NCBI RefSeq assembly: GCF_026745355.1
Contig: NC_079203.1
Coordinates: 44,186,081-44,250,080 of the forward strand
DNA: 64,000 bases
Source: Beta vulgaris subsp. vulgaris
Lineage: Eukaryota > Streptophyta > Magnoliopsida > Caryophyllales > Amaranthaceae
Reading direction: 5' to 3'
In this document: one piece after another, positions 32,770-45,031 of the stretch
How positions within the stretch are numbered: the stretch's first letter is position 1
How the letters are laid out: each line of letters starts with the position of its first letter
Position numbers and translations under genes: made by a program
Notes under the pieces: model-generated
The model's database searches: none
What the model saw: the letters and a program-made list of their open reading frames with translations, nothing else
Told to the model about the DNA's origin: nothing

Positions 32770-33480
32770 ATCATATTAACATACCTTGATAACTAATTCT
32801 TTGTCCTAACTGAACCACAATTATAATTGGACCCTTTTCTCCATCGATAGATGCATAAGCTGTAAATTGATCCGCATACATGCCCCATATTACATACGTT
32901 ATAGTTCTATGCCTGTCAAAATTTGAAAAAAAAGCGCAGGTTGAAGTCCTCCTTCTTGCATGGTTAAACAAATGTTGAACAAAACAAATTTGTTAGTGCT
33001 TACTCTAAATCAATCAATTCCAAAGTCATAAATCTCAAATTATCATTTATAGTAATAGGATTGTAAGTTGTTACTTCTCCAATAAAATCTGCAAAAAAAG
33101 GATTTTTGAAATAGGTAATTGACACACATATTTAGGATAACCGTTTAGTAGTTGAAGAAAAGTTAAGTGTAAAATACCAATGTAGTGGACAATTGGAATC
33201 TTTTTTGATAAAATATCATCAAAGGAAACCAAATTCAGTCCATGCTCAGGTATAGCAGACTCATCGGAGTCACTAATTTGAGAACAATAGTTAAGTGTAA
33301 TTCTGAAGTCATTTCGAAGTCTCGCCGATCCTGAATTCTCATTCACCGAAAAGTCCGGAACTCTTTAAACGCGCCTTGCTTTATGAGATTTTTGAATGTA
33401 TCAATTAGATTCTTTCGGCAAGATATTTCAATCTTGTCTCCCTTATTTAACCATACAAAAAGTGAAGAAAACAATTATTA
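32770..33480 (-). pseudogene. RPA70-like single-strand DNA-binding protein remnant of the Helitron
   Basis: Minus-strand frames resemble the OB-fold RPA-like proteins carried by plant Helitrons. They include KGDKIEISC-type and FKNLIKQGAFKEFRTF segments, then NDFRITLNYCSQI, IPEHGLNLVSFDDIL, and finally TITYVIWGMYADQF with ILVQLGQ-like strands. An AT-rich break between 33071 and 32971 may be an old intron. Stops interrupt it. The assignment rests on pattern recognition and the Helitron context. Confidence 0.65.
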
Positions 33481-34035
33481 CAAATGAACATTTGTAATAT
33501 AGGATAGATTAAGACAATATTAAAGATGAAAAAAATGACTTTAGTTACAAACCTGTTCGCCCATCAAAATCAGCTCTATGCTACTAATTTTTTCCTCTTT
33601 GTTATTTTCATTTTTTTTCTTTCCACGGGTACATGATTCTTATTCCTTATGCCACGTGTATCTTATTAAGTAATGAGATGATTTATGTATTGTATTGTAG
33701 TCACCGTTAAAGAATTGATATCAGTATTATATAGGACCCATAATCGATTGTATTTTTTGAGAATAATATTCAAAAAGCTTTGCTTTTGCTTTCGAAATTT
33801 ATATAGTTTTTTGGAATGAATTTTATGAAATAAAATTGCAATATTTCGTAACATTATATTGGTTCTTTTTCTTTGATTGTGAACGAATTTCTATCATATT
33901 GCTTGATACTTGCACCAAATTTGTTCTATAATCTAAAATAAAATGTTAGTATTATTACCATATATCCATATTTCATAAATTACGCCAATTCATATCCCAC
34001 ATATTTTGAGCATATGTGGCTATTTTCATTGGATA

Positions 34036-34965
34036 TAATTCCCCAATAATATGTAAGATGGTGTTACCTTTTCAAAAAGGGTAACGATTTTTTTAATAGA
34101 AGAAATGGTCGTAAAATTGACAGTTATACAAATAAGGAGTACATTAAGGCTTAAGCCATGTATTTTCAGAATATGTGGGTTTGCTCTTTAGGTACAATTT
34201 CTCAAATTAACTTTTACCAATAAGCAAATAATAAGGCAAAATCATATTCAGATTTTAAAATAAGTACATACATTCTTTGTGTATGATTGATGAAATTAAC
34301 ATTTATCAAAAATGTTGCTAAAGATCATGTTTACTTTAAAAATAATTAACATTTTTCTATGATAATAATATTATAATTTCCCTTAGTTACATTCTTTTGA
34401 TAATAAGAATTATAATTTCCAACTGATTGAGCTCCATAAAAAATGGTCATGAAAAATTGGTAGTTTTACAAATTAGGAATACATTGATTTGTATCAATAA
34501 TTCCCCAATAATATGTAAGATGGTGTTACCTTTTCAAAAAAGGTAACGATTTTTTTAATAGAAGAAATGGTCGTAAAATTAACAGTTATACAAATAAGGA
34601 GTACATTAAGGCTTAAGCCATGTATTTTCAGAATATGTGGGTTTGCTCTTTAGGTACAATATCTCAAATTAACTTTTACCAATAAGCAAATAATAAGGCA
34701 AAATCATATTCAGATTTTAAAATAGGTACATACATTCTTTGTGTATGATTGATGAAATTAACATTTATCAAAAATGTTGCTAAAGATCATGTTTACTTTA
34801 GAAATAATTAACATTTTTCTATGATAATAATATTATAATTTCCCTTAGTTACATTCTTTTGATAAAAAGAATTATAATTTCCAACTGATTGAGCTCCATA
34901 AAAAAAGGTCATGAAAAATTGGTAGTTTTACAAATTAGGAATACATTGATTTATATCAATTAAGA
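34036..34965 (+). repeat. 462-bp tandem duplication inside the Helitron
   Basis: TTCCCCAATAATATGTAAGA starts near 34039 and again near 34501. The two units are about 98% alike by eye to ACATTGATTT(G/A)TATCAA. A short third start (AAATTAGGAATACATTGATTT) appears near 34999. The duplication is younger than the Helitron and has no coding role. Confidence 0.9.
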
Positions 34966-35229
34966 ATCCTAAAGATAGTGTTCGGAATATATTGTATCAA
35001 ATTAGGAATACATTGATTTGGGAGAATGCCACATGTTCAAATACTGCAATGTTTCAATTCTTTGGCGTGAATTGTGAGGCCTCGTTTTATTGCTGACTGC
35101 CACATTGGATGATTTTTTCTTGCTTTAATATTATATATGATCACCACATTAGTATATGAGGTGGGACGACACATAGCAATGCATACTTGCATACATGTTT
35201 TGATAGTACATATAAATAGAAATAAGTTA

Positions 35230-35915
35230 GCACTAGGAACATCTGTTTAGTTGTGAGAGTAGCTGAGTATTTTTTTTGTGAAATGGTAGCTATTGTGTTA
35301 ACCTAGGAGGTAACTATCGAATTAGTTGGATTGGAACTTGGAAGCCAACTATTGAAATACTAAAACAAATAAAAAAACATTTTAAAGCTAAACTTGGTAC
35401 TTTTTGCCAAATTCTACTTTAAAAGTTACACTTATTAGCTTTTTCGGATACAATACTTCAGAAGTTGATAACATCTACAATTTCTTAATACTTGCCAAAT
35501 ACTACTATTTAAATCCAGTAACAATTTCACATAGTCAAAACAGTAGAGAGTTTTTCCAAAATTGCAATTATCTAATTTTTTTTTTTTTCATAATAATAAC
35601 TTTTTTTATATAAAATGGAAAATAAACCACATGAAGTTTGATAAATTTTTAAGAGAGGAATGGAATAGTTTTCCTTTTTTCCCACATTAACACCATATGA
35701 AGTTTCATTAATATGAAGAATGAATCAATGAATATGTATGTATATGTAGTGGCAAAAATAGGTGCAATGCACTCCGAAAAGTCCCAACTCCAAAATCTAA
35801 AATTAATGTCCCTCACGTGATATATAAGATAGGATATTATTACCATGTCACGCGGTCTCTAATACGTGGTTGGTGGTTTGTATTTACCCTGACCCCACAC
35901 AAGTATTCCTCTATA
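35230..35915. other. AT-rich intergenic DNA, no gene seen
   Basis: Nothing recognised; T-runs near 35577-35620. Confidence 0.45.
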
Positions 35916-35918
35916 GTA

Positions 35919-36177
35919 CTCCCTCCGTCCCATAATATAGTGCCTATTTCATTTTTGGTGGGTCAAACTTTAAAATCTTTGACTGAATATTCTCATTTGT
36001 ATATATAAAAAAAACATATTCATGTGGGATCTTGTTAGATTCGTCTCAATGTGTAGTTTCATAATATCAATTTTTTATATTTTTTATTAATACAAAATTG
36101 AAGATATTAAAGGTCAAAGTTACATCTTGAAGACCGTGTAAAAAAGAAACAAGCACTATATTATAGTACGGAGGAAG
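35919..36177. mobile_element. Stowaway (Tc1/mariner) MITE
   Basis: This 259-bp element starts CTCCCTCCGTCCCATAATAT and ends with the inverted partner (ATTATAGTACGGAGGAAG). It is flanked by a TA dinucleotide on each side (35917-35918, 36178-36179). CTCCCTCCGTCCC and a TA target are hallmarks of Stowaway. It carries no gene. Confidence 0.95.
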
Positions 36178-36179
36178 TA

Positions 36180-37543
36180 CCATTTTCTTTTTGCACTCGT
36201 GGCATTTGGATAACACTCTTTCTCAGATCTCTCTGATGTTGACCTTCCCTATCTTTTGATTCAATCTTATCCACATTCTTTTCTTTTTTTTCTTTTTTTT
36301 TTAATACTCTCCTCTTAATTAACTTGGGTTGCCATTTTTCCTTTGTGCATAATCCAACTCACTCGTATAGTCATATCTATTAAAACTATGCTTTCTATTT
36401 GTTCTACTATTTTAGATCTTTCCACATTGTTTGGACCACCTCTGAATTTATTTGCTCTTGTCTCTTCCTAGTGAATCAACATCGTCTACCAAAACCAACC
36501 AACCAACCTTGGTTCTTTTTTAATTTCAATATTTTTAGTATTTCGCATTTTATTTTTGTTACAATATTACCATTATCTATTTTAAATACTTTATTTGTAT
36601 AACGCTTATTGCTTTGATGGTAGTCGATCCTAAAGGACAGTCTTGTCGGAGGGATCGGTGTGACCGATGCTCAAATTAAACTGCGTTGTTGCTTTGATAA
36701 TAACAATCAATTGAGCCACAGTGTTGATGTTGTTGCTTTTTCTCGGCCTCTACCATGTATTTAACTTGTAGGATTTACTCCTTTTTTTATTTTTTTAAGG
36801 TATACATAACGTTGAGATAAATTAACAACATAAAAAATGCTAAGATTTGTAATTATATAATATATAACATAGATTTGTGATCAAAGTAAGTAAATGAATA
36901 ATGTAGAAAGTCAAAACATTACAATTGAAAGAATAGATAAATTATTTGAGAAGAATATGACCTTGTTAGAAAATGAATTATTGGATTGAAATTACTATGT
37001 GTAACTTGATATTGAAATATATTAAAAGCAAAAGTTATGCTCTATTCTTCTTACACTTCTTACATTCTCGTAGACTGTACGCTTACACTTATGATCTTTA
37101 GGTACATTCCATATGAGAAGTTGCAAATCCTGTAGTACTTGGTCTAATAGCAAGATATGTATATCAAAACTTTGAGGTTGTGAGATCAAGTCATTAAACT
37201 CAACTAGAGACATTTAGGGGGGTGGGATGCTCTTATCTTACCCCTCACACACTTTCAAATAAAAGGCCTTATCTGTATAGTTGGATTGGTTAGATTATAT
37301 TTGCGCGAGTTTTTGATCTAATAAGGCAGTTTTCCTTTCCAGTTTCAACAATTCTATCAATGACGTACCCCTGAGACAATACTCTTATTCTAGATCCTAA
37401 CCGATAGATTATCATGGACTTATTTATAGTTTTAACATCATTTCATAACCAATGGGATGTGGATTATGATCATCTTCACTTAACTATCTCTCAATCAGTT
37501 GCTTTTACCCTTATTCTTACACTGTCTACAAAAAAAAGTCTAT
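36180..37543. other. AT-rich intergenic DNA, no gene seen
   Basis: A few short frames exist, but none resembles a known protein. A GATCC/ACCGATG-rich patch at about 36620-36770 is of different composition and might be a captured fragment. Confidence 0.4.
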
Positions 37544-37546
37544 ATA

Positions 37547-38504
37547 GGGTGCGTTCTATTCAACTTATTGAACCTGAACTTATTGGAACTTATCTGAACT
37601 GAACTTATTGGAACTTATTAAACCTGATTGGACCTGATTCAACTTATTGGACCTGATTGAACCTGATTGGAACTTATTAGACCTGATTGAACCTGATTGA
37701 CCTTATTGACCTTATTGGAACTTATTGACCCTGATTGAAACTTATTAGACCTTATTGGACCTGATTGAAACTTATTAGACCTTATTGGACTGATTGAAAT
37801 TTATTTGACCTTATTAGACAAACATTGACATGATAACATAAATATTACCACTAATGTAAATACTACCCCTCAAAATTTTTTTGGAATATTATTATTATAA
37901 TTCATCTTTAAAATAATGATTATTAATTATCTCTTATGATAATTAATTTAACAAAAAATTACTATTTATATATTGCCTATACATAACTTTCATCACTAAT
38001 ATATCTAATAGTGTTGTTTTAATTTTATAAAACACTAGTAGAAAATCAAAAAATTAATTATATAAAATACTAGTAGTTACTAATTTAAGCTGAGCAAAAG
38101 GCGGTGAACTTTCATTGTAAAGGGCTTGATTATGGGCCTGATTTTCCTTTTCCTAATCAATGAAAATAAGCTGAACATTTATTGCTAACAACAACTCCTT
38201 CATTCATTTCTTCAGCTTTCTTCACCTTTCATTTATTTGAATGTTATAGAAGAAGAGAAAAAATGTTCAAAGTCACAGTAGCTTCAATCGGGCGAAAATT
38301 GCAGATGAAATATGGTTGGCTGTTGATGAAGAAAACGTATTGATTGAAGAGGATGAGTAGAAGATGAAGAAAGATACTCGATAAAGAAAGTACTCCAGTG
38401 ATGATAATGAAGCAATCAATTGATAACATTTATATCTTTCATAGTTATTAGTAACGAAAACATGTTATCTCTAGTTATTTAAAGACGAATTGCAATATAT
38501 TGTA

Positions 38505-38537
<33 letters not shown>

Positions 38538-39147
38538 GTTGTTGTTGTTGTTGTTAACCTTAATTATTTGACCATGATTATAATATTATTCAATAGCAAT
38601 ATGAATAATCAAATAATAGACAATAATACAAGTAATAATACTATACATTGTGATACTTTAATAAAAAATTTAATAATACAATAATCAGCTAATAGTAATG
38701 AATATAAAATAATAGACATAATACAAATAAATAATAAAATAATAGCATATACAAATAAATAATAAAATATTAGACATAATACAAATAAGTAATAAATATA
38801 GACACTAATACAAGTAATATACTATATGATCATTGTGGTACTATAATTGAAATTCTAATAATAACATAATCCGCTAATAGTGATATGAAATTATGAATAA
38901 CAAAATAGTGGACAATAATACAAATGTTTATTAAACATTGACTATTTGGACCTTATTGGACCTTATTAGACCTGATTGGAACTTATTGGACTTATTGGAA
39001 CTTATTGGCACCTGATTGGAACTTATTGGACCTTATTAGACCTTATTGGAACTTATTGCACTTATTAGACCTTATTGCAACTTATCTGAATTTATCTGAA
39101 CTTATTAGACCTGAAACTTAATTTTTTAAGTTGAACAGAACGCACCC
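37547..39147. mobile_element. PIF/Harbinger-like non-autonomous element, copy 2
   Basis: Same TIRs and subterminal repeats as the element at 11865-13091, with the 3-bp duplication ATA on each side (37544-37546, 39148-39150). At 1601 bp it is longer than copy 1. It has about 400 extra bases at roughly 38060-38460 and a trinucleotide run. Outside that block the two copies are highly similar and differ largely by short indels. No ORF is seen. Confidence 0.78.
38504..38555 (+). repeat. (ATT)n(GTT)n microsatellite
   Basis: About eleven ATT units followed by six GTT units within the Harbinger-like element. In copy 1 the same place has only about four ATT units, so it is length-variable between copies. 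Confidence 0.9.
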
Positions 39148-39150
39148 ATA

Positions 39151-39890
39151 GTATACTCCTATATTTTAAAATTATTAGAATTTATATCCAAACCTATCAA
39201 GTGTTTGTTCAGAAGAATGGAACATACCAATGAAAAGTGGATTAAGCTCCCTGAACACATTTTAGATAAGTATACTCCTTAAATGAACATATAACCTATA
39301 TTAAGCTACCAAACATGCATGATTACTCGATATGCTTTGTGATTTTGACAGTCCATTTCGTGCTTTACAAGGCTAGAAGCTCAACACATGCATATGCTGT
39401 ATTCTAATCTAAAATATCTCACTTCCTCAACCACCACCTCCTTAAGGATGAGGATAAAGCACAGTGATCAGTCATCACATGATCTCTCTAGTTTGGTCAA
39501 AAGATTGTAATTTGCAAGTACAAAAAAAGTGAGTTACACATTACCAACTTTGGATAACACCGACTTAAAAATCAATATATTACTGATATTTTTTTGCTCG
39601 TTAAATGTAATGAAGTACCAAGTGGAATGTTTTGGGACAAAGTAATCAGTTACCCCCAACTTGGCTTCTACTTTGCCTCCCCCTAAATTGACCAAACTTA
39701 ACCCTAAAGATTAGATTTTTTATACATATGTATATAGCCCTGTTTTATATATCAATGTGTACCATTATTTACTTCATTCTTTTAAGATAGTGTTAAATTA
39801 CCTTTTCTGAAATAACATCTTTTAAGATCTTTAATTTTCGATTTATAAATAACATAATTCAAAAAGTATTTTATCTTTATATTTTTGTCA
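39151..39890. other. AT-rich intergenic DNA, no gene seen
   Basis: Nothing recognised between the Harbinger-like element and the LINE remnant. Confidence 0.45.
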
Positions 39891-39894
39891 ATAT

Positions 39895-41850
39895 TAGTTT
39901 TAGAGTAATTATTTTCTCTAAGTTGGTTACCAATCAACGAAAACGATGTATTGCTAGTATATTTAACATGACTCCTAAAACCTTTTTTGGACGATATCTC
40001 GGAGTTATTTTCTCTTGTTTTAAGCCAATGCCTAATGATTTTCACTCTTTAATACGACAAGTCGATAGTAAAATTATTAATTCTTGGCATAATCATTTTC
40101 TATCTAAGGCAAGGAAATCAGTTCTTATCCAGAGCCATCTTGAATCTACTACTGCCTATCATATGGCTTGTATTAAGGTACCAACAGGGAAAACATGCTT
40201 TAAGATTGATGCCATTAATAGTAACATTTTTTGGAAAGCATCTTCTAATACTTCGGAACTTCCGAACTGGCTTGGTCAAAACTTTGTCGTCCTAAAAAAT
40301 ATGGGGGTCTGAACTTTCGAAAGATGGCGTATGTAAATAATGCTTTTCTAGCAAAAATGGGATGGCGAATATTAACTGAACAAAACAATCTTTGGCCCAC
40401 TCTTATGCGACAAAAATATCTGCGACATACTTCATTCTTCAACTATAAATCAAAATCGTCCGACTCCTATATATAGAAAGCTATTCTCCAAACTCGCGAC
40501 CTTTTGAGAAAGGTACTCGATGGAAAATTGGAACAGGTGAAAAGGTTTATTTTGGAGTGATAATCGGTGTTGCGAACAAAACCTGATTGAAACTCTTAAT
40601 CTGGATATTATCAATATTGAAAATCTTGATCTAACTGTTAATAGTGTTATATTGCCTTCCCGGGAATGGAATATCTCAATGCTGTAACAATTAGTACATG
40701 CACACATTTAGGTATTCATATCCCTTCCCATGATATGTCAAATTCTCCATGATGGGGAATACTAGCTCAGGTGAATTTTCAGTCAATTCAGCAACTTGGC
40801 TTGCGCATGGATTGAATTTAACATCTCATAGCCCTTGGCCATTCCATTGGATTTGGAAAATTGATATTGCCCCAAAAATTTAGATTTTCTTATGACAACT
40901 TCTGCATAATGGCCTTTCCTTAATGTCAAACTTAGCAAAAAGACAAATAACGGATAACTCTCAATGTCCGATGTGTCTCACAGGCACTGAAACCATAAGT
41001 CATCTTTTCTTTACATGCCCTATTACTCAACAATATTGAGCCTGGCAAAAACTTTGGTCTAGTATACCTATTGATAATGAGCAATGTCTTACTTCTGTTC
41101 GTCACCGTCCTAAGGCTGTTCGATTGGTTAGTTATAGCCTTTGGAGCATATGGAAAGAACGCCAATTCTATTATTTTTGAGAGAAGCACTGTGAACATAG
41201 ATCGTATATACTATAGAGCCTGGCATTTGAAAAAGGAATGGACCGCTCTTTCGTTGACATATATCTCTCTCACTATCTCTTCCCTCCCTTCTTGCAAACC
41301 AACTCCCAAAGTTTATGTTCAATGGCGTCCTCTCCCACAAGGATATTGTAAACTTAATTTTGATGGTTCTGTTGTTGAGTCCTCCGCTTCGGCAGGTGTA
41401 GTCATTCGTAACTCTGCCGGACATGTATTAGCAGCCCAAGCATATCATTTTGGTCACACTTCAACTCTTGTGGTTGAGGCTTGGGGTTTGTGCAATGGTC
41501 TTATTTCGACACAAAATCTAAATATGCAGAAGACAATCAGATAATGATTCAAATTCTTCAAGGTCGATATTCATGTCCATGGAGCATTCAAACTCTCATC
41601 AAGGAAATCCGGTTGAAACTCAGTCAACTAACTATTTGCTTCATAGATCAAATTTTTCGCGAAGCCAACTGCACAACAAGCTATCCATCTAAAAAAGGTC
41701 ACTCTATTTGTGCTGCCGTGGTAGACATTGACACTAAAACTGATCCTACATATGGTCATTTCGTAATTCTTGATTTGTTAGGCCACTCCCTTGAGAGAAG
41801 GTTTCCTAACTTTTCCTTCTGTATCCAAACAAAATAGAAAATAAAAAATT
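39895..41850 (+). mobile_element. 5'-truncated LINE remnant with zf-RVT and RNase H
   Basis: Plus-strand frames read, in order, the end of the RT thumb (FFGRYLGVIF, SKARKSVLIQSHL), GGLNFRKMAYVNNAFLAKMGW, and zf-RVT (LLHNGLSLMSNLAKR, CPMCLTGTETISHLFFTCP near 40.95 kb). An RNase H (RVT_3) domain follows from about 41.33 kb (LNFDGSVVESSASAGVVIRN, VVEAWGLCNGL). It ends in an A-rich tail near 41838-41855. Stops and frame changes occur throughout. It lacks endonuclease and RT catalytic parts. It is a different family from the LINE at 2.1-3.9 kb, which has no RNase H. Confidence 0.88.
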
Positions 41851-41878
41851 AAGAATTAAACTCAACATCAAAAGCGTG

Positions 41879-42344
41879 AATGTCTCATACTACTAGTCTA
41901 CTACTTCTATAAAATGAGATCAATTTTCCCTTTTATTGTTAGTATCTCTCAATTTTTACACCCACCACGTTAGAAAGTAGCGTTAATTGTTAGCTTATAC
42001 TTAGTCTTAAGCTAATCAGTTCCAAATTAGGCTAATTTTGTGCTTGATTTTCTAGATCAACTTATGCATTACACAATTTTTGTGTGCAGCCTTGTCAAAT
42101 CACTACTACAAAAACTTCTTAATCGGACTTGTAGAGTCGCCTGTGTATAAGGTGCGACTTGTAAACATTATAATGTGTGATGTCTTATACTACTAGTCTG
42201 CTACTACTTTTATAAAATAAAATATTTTTTCCTTATAGTTAGTATCTCTCAATTTTACACTTATCATGTAGTCATGTAGTAGAGTTGGTTGATTGCTAGC
42301 TTATGCTTACTCAGTCCCAAACTAAATAGTTCCGAATTAGGCAT
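41879..42344 (+). repeat. Diverged ~170-bp direct duplication with spacer
   Basis: Segments at about 41879-42045 and 42177-42344 share TCATACTACTAGTCT-like sequence, GTTAGTATCTCTCAATTTT, TTAGCTTATACTTA and AGTTCCAAATTAGGC. The spacer holds a CACTA-type end. Confidence 0.7.
42102..42165 (+). mobile_element. Isolated CACTA-type transposon end
   Basis: CACTACTACAAAAACTTCTT followed by a GTCGCC/GGTGCGACTTG subterminal pattern looks like one end of a CACTA (En/Spm) element. The partner end was not found nearby, so it is probably a fragment. Confidence 0.4.
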
Positions 42345-43100
42345 ATGACCACCAGTTTCGATAGCTCTTGGTAAAACAATCATAACTTTCTCGTTTCCCA
42401 GCGGAATTTGGCAAATGACCTGTCGTTGGAAAGCTCTTGGAACAAGCGATCACCTTTAATTTGAATCTCGTCAAACCATTTATATATTGAGATATATGTG
42501 CATTTACATTTAGCCTTATGATATTTTCACAAGATTTCAAGTCACAAATAACATAAATCCATCATGAAACATAATGAGCTTGACGAAGAACCTTGGTAGA
42601 TTATACCACGTTGAACTAGATTAAACTGGTAATACATGATTAATCTAAGTTTAATAGCTAAATAAAAAGTGCTTGGAGATTATATTTTCACAATGGGTGG
42701 AACCGATTCGGTGGTCTAGGAAAACAATGGCAATATGCATGCCACATCATGTGCCACAGTGCTTTAGATTCATGCATGCCTTCTTTTGGGATAAATAATA
42801 AGTATACAGCTACAACAAACTAAGGCAAGCTAGGAATAAAATGTTTATCTACAGCTACAACAAACAAACTGAGGCAAGCTAGGAATAAAATGTTTATCTA
42901 CAATTACAAACAAATGGCAAGAGCAACAAAAATTAAGCCTAATAAAAAAATAATCACAATCCATTAGCTTTTCATTTCATTGCACAATGCACGCAACATG
43001 CCAAACTATAGTTAACTTATACTAGTACTATATCACGATTCACTTATAATTGCACTTCCTAGGAACTTGCAATTCTTAGGCAATTGGATGTCAACCAAAC
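42345..43100. other. AT-rich DNA with a short tandem duplication
   Basis: Near 42812-42912 a unit containing CTACAGCTACAACAAAC and AGGCAAGCTAGGAATAAAA is repeated twice, plus a partial third. Otherwise nothing is recognised. Confidence 0.55.
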
Positions 43101-43108
43101 AAGTTAGA

Positions 43109-44544
43109 TGTTGTAACCTAAGGGAACACTCAAGAAGGGGGGGTTGAATTGAGTGATGAAATCTAATCGTTTTTCGCAAAAATCCTTTTATGGCTCAGTG
43201 CCAGGCTCTGAGCTGAACACTCGAAAATTACTAATTTGTGTTTTTGCGAATAATAAACTTAAAAGATATTAGATTTGACACAAGATATAACGTGGTTCAA
43301 TCTCACCTCTGAGATCTACGTCCACAAGAAACAAAAACTCTTTTATTTCTTTGAATCCTATAATATCAAACTCTTGATACAATACGATTCCCCTCACTAC
43401 TAACCCTAGTAGTGACCCCCAACACTTAACTCTAAGTGTTGACACTCTTTATAATGTAAAAGTTACAAAAAGAACGATCCTCAAAGATGTGCTTCTTAGT
43501 CAAGCAAATAGAGGACAATTACAATTATGAAATAGTAACTTAAACCTAATTAGCTCAGTGCTATGCTCAGTGCCAAGGAAATAGTTTTCAGCTTTTTAAT
43601 TAGACTCGATTTATCTCTCTGAAAACGTAAGATCTAAAAGTGAATTATGAATCCCTTTTATAGAGTATGGACTGGACGAATATCCTTCCAAGGATATCTT
43701 CCAATTTCCTTAATTCAAGGGATTTAATTCTCTTTTAGAAAAACAATCTTTATCTTTTTCCTCTTTATCTTTAAAAAGATATGTTTTCCATAACAGATTT
43801 TCTATTCAACTCAAAAGATATTTTCCTAAACAAAATCTGATTTTATGAAACTCTTTACAAACACGTTTTGGAAAATCTGGTTTTATAAAAAATCTTTTTA
43901 ACAACGTTTTAAGGAAACGTGATTTTTGTAAAATCTTTTTCCTTAAAACACGTTTTATAAAATTCTGTTTTTATAAAAAATCTTTTCTTTGAAAACACGT
44001 TTTTATAAAAACTTGTTTTATGAAAATCTTTTCTTTAGAAAAACACGTTTTTATCAAAAACTGATTTTTATTAAAATCTTTTTCTTAACTCGGTTTTACA
44101 AAATCTTTTTTACAAAATCTTTTTCTAAAAACTCATTTTCCTTAATCCCTTTTTATTTCTGATTTCGAAAATCTATTTCCCTTATTTTGAAAACTAATTT
44201 CCTTTTTATATAGACATATAACATTAACATAATTATTATTTCCTTAACTCTAAGAAAATAATAATTATACTAATATCATATAATCTATATTTCGACACAT
44301 AGCATATCACCAAGTTTGAGCATATTACATTTTAATCTAAAGTTACTATTCTAAGAAATTATAAACTAAAACTTCATTCTTGATTCTTCTTTGATTCTTC
44401 TTTTCTTCAAAGTCTTCGTTTATCAATTTCTTTCTTCATGCATCTGTTGCAACTGTTACATACTTTCATGCTACAACATATTAATTAATATTTCATCATC
44501 AAAACATAACATGTGCATAAAACATAACATGTACATGCACAACA
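43109..44544 (-). repeat. 3' LTR of the copia element
   Basis: A 1436-bp LTR with TG..CA ends. Its middle (about 43790-44130) is a degenerate minisatellite of roughly 30-45 bp units with AAAATCTTTT and AACACGTTTT words. It differs from the other LTR at only a handful of sites, mostly one-base indels. Confidence 0.95.
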
Positions 44545-45031
44545 AATTCCCCCTTTTTGATGATGACAAACTCATGAATATAATATTGTTACATAAACAT
44601 TTGTTCCCCTTAAAGTATGCATATTAACTTTTGTTCCCCCTAAACAATGCATGGTTTAAACATTTAGTATATTCCCTTTTTGAATCTATCCGTACCTTAG
44701 ATTAATAACTTCAATCATTCACTTGTCCCTACATGCTCATTTATATTTTATTCACATTATCTCAACCTAGGATATCATCAAGATTCTAGTCAATATTATA
44801 TGCTTTCTTTTCCCCCTTTTGTCATTCTCAAAAAGCATCAAAAAACAAAAAACACACATATACTCAGAATAGATCCAAAATAATCCAATAGCTCAACCAA
44901 GTGGGCTAGGGATGCTGGTGCTACAACCAATACCAATTCACAATCATCAGAAACATCCAAAAAGTATCCAAAAGTACCAAAATAGTTATAAAAAAACAAG
45001 TTGACAAAAACTACAAGCCATCATCATAAGT

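Larger units (their letters stand above)
30263..35140 (-). mobile_element. Large decayed Helitron with helicase and RPA-like remnants
   Basis: On the minus strand the element begins TCATATATAATATTAAAGC (5' end at 35140). It ends with the perfect 8-bp-stem hairpin CCCGTGCA..TGCACGGG, then TCCAAGAA and CTAG (30263-30266). It is bounded by A and T, as Helitrons are. The duplicated but uninterrupted sequence at 29065-29315 confirms both borders to within a base or two. Inside are an RPA70-like remnant and the C-terminus of a PIF1-family Helitron helicase. I see no recognisable Rep domain, so it is a deleted derivative. Length is 4.9 kb. Confidence 0.9.

Noticed and set aside
43820..44130. Candidate CRISPR-like array of spaced repeats in the copia LTR
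   Set aside because: Repeats are degenerate, have no constant spacer length, occur identically in both LTRs and the DNA is plant nuclear. A minisatellite explains them.
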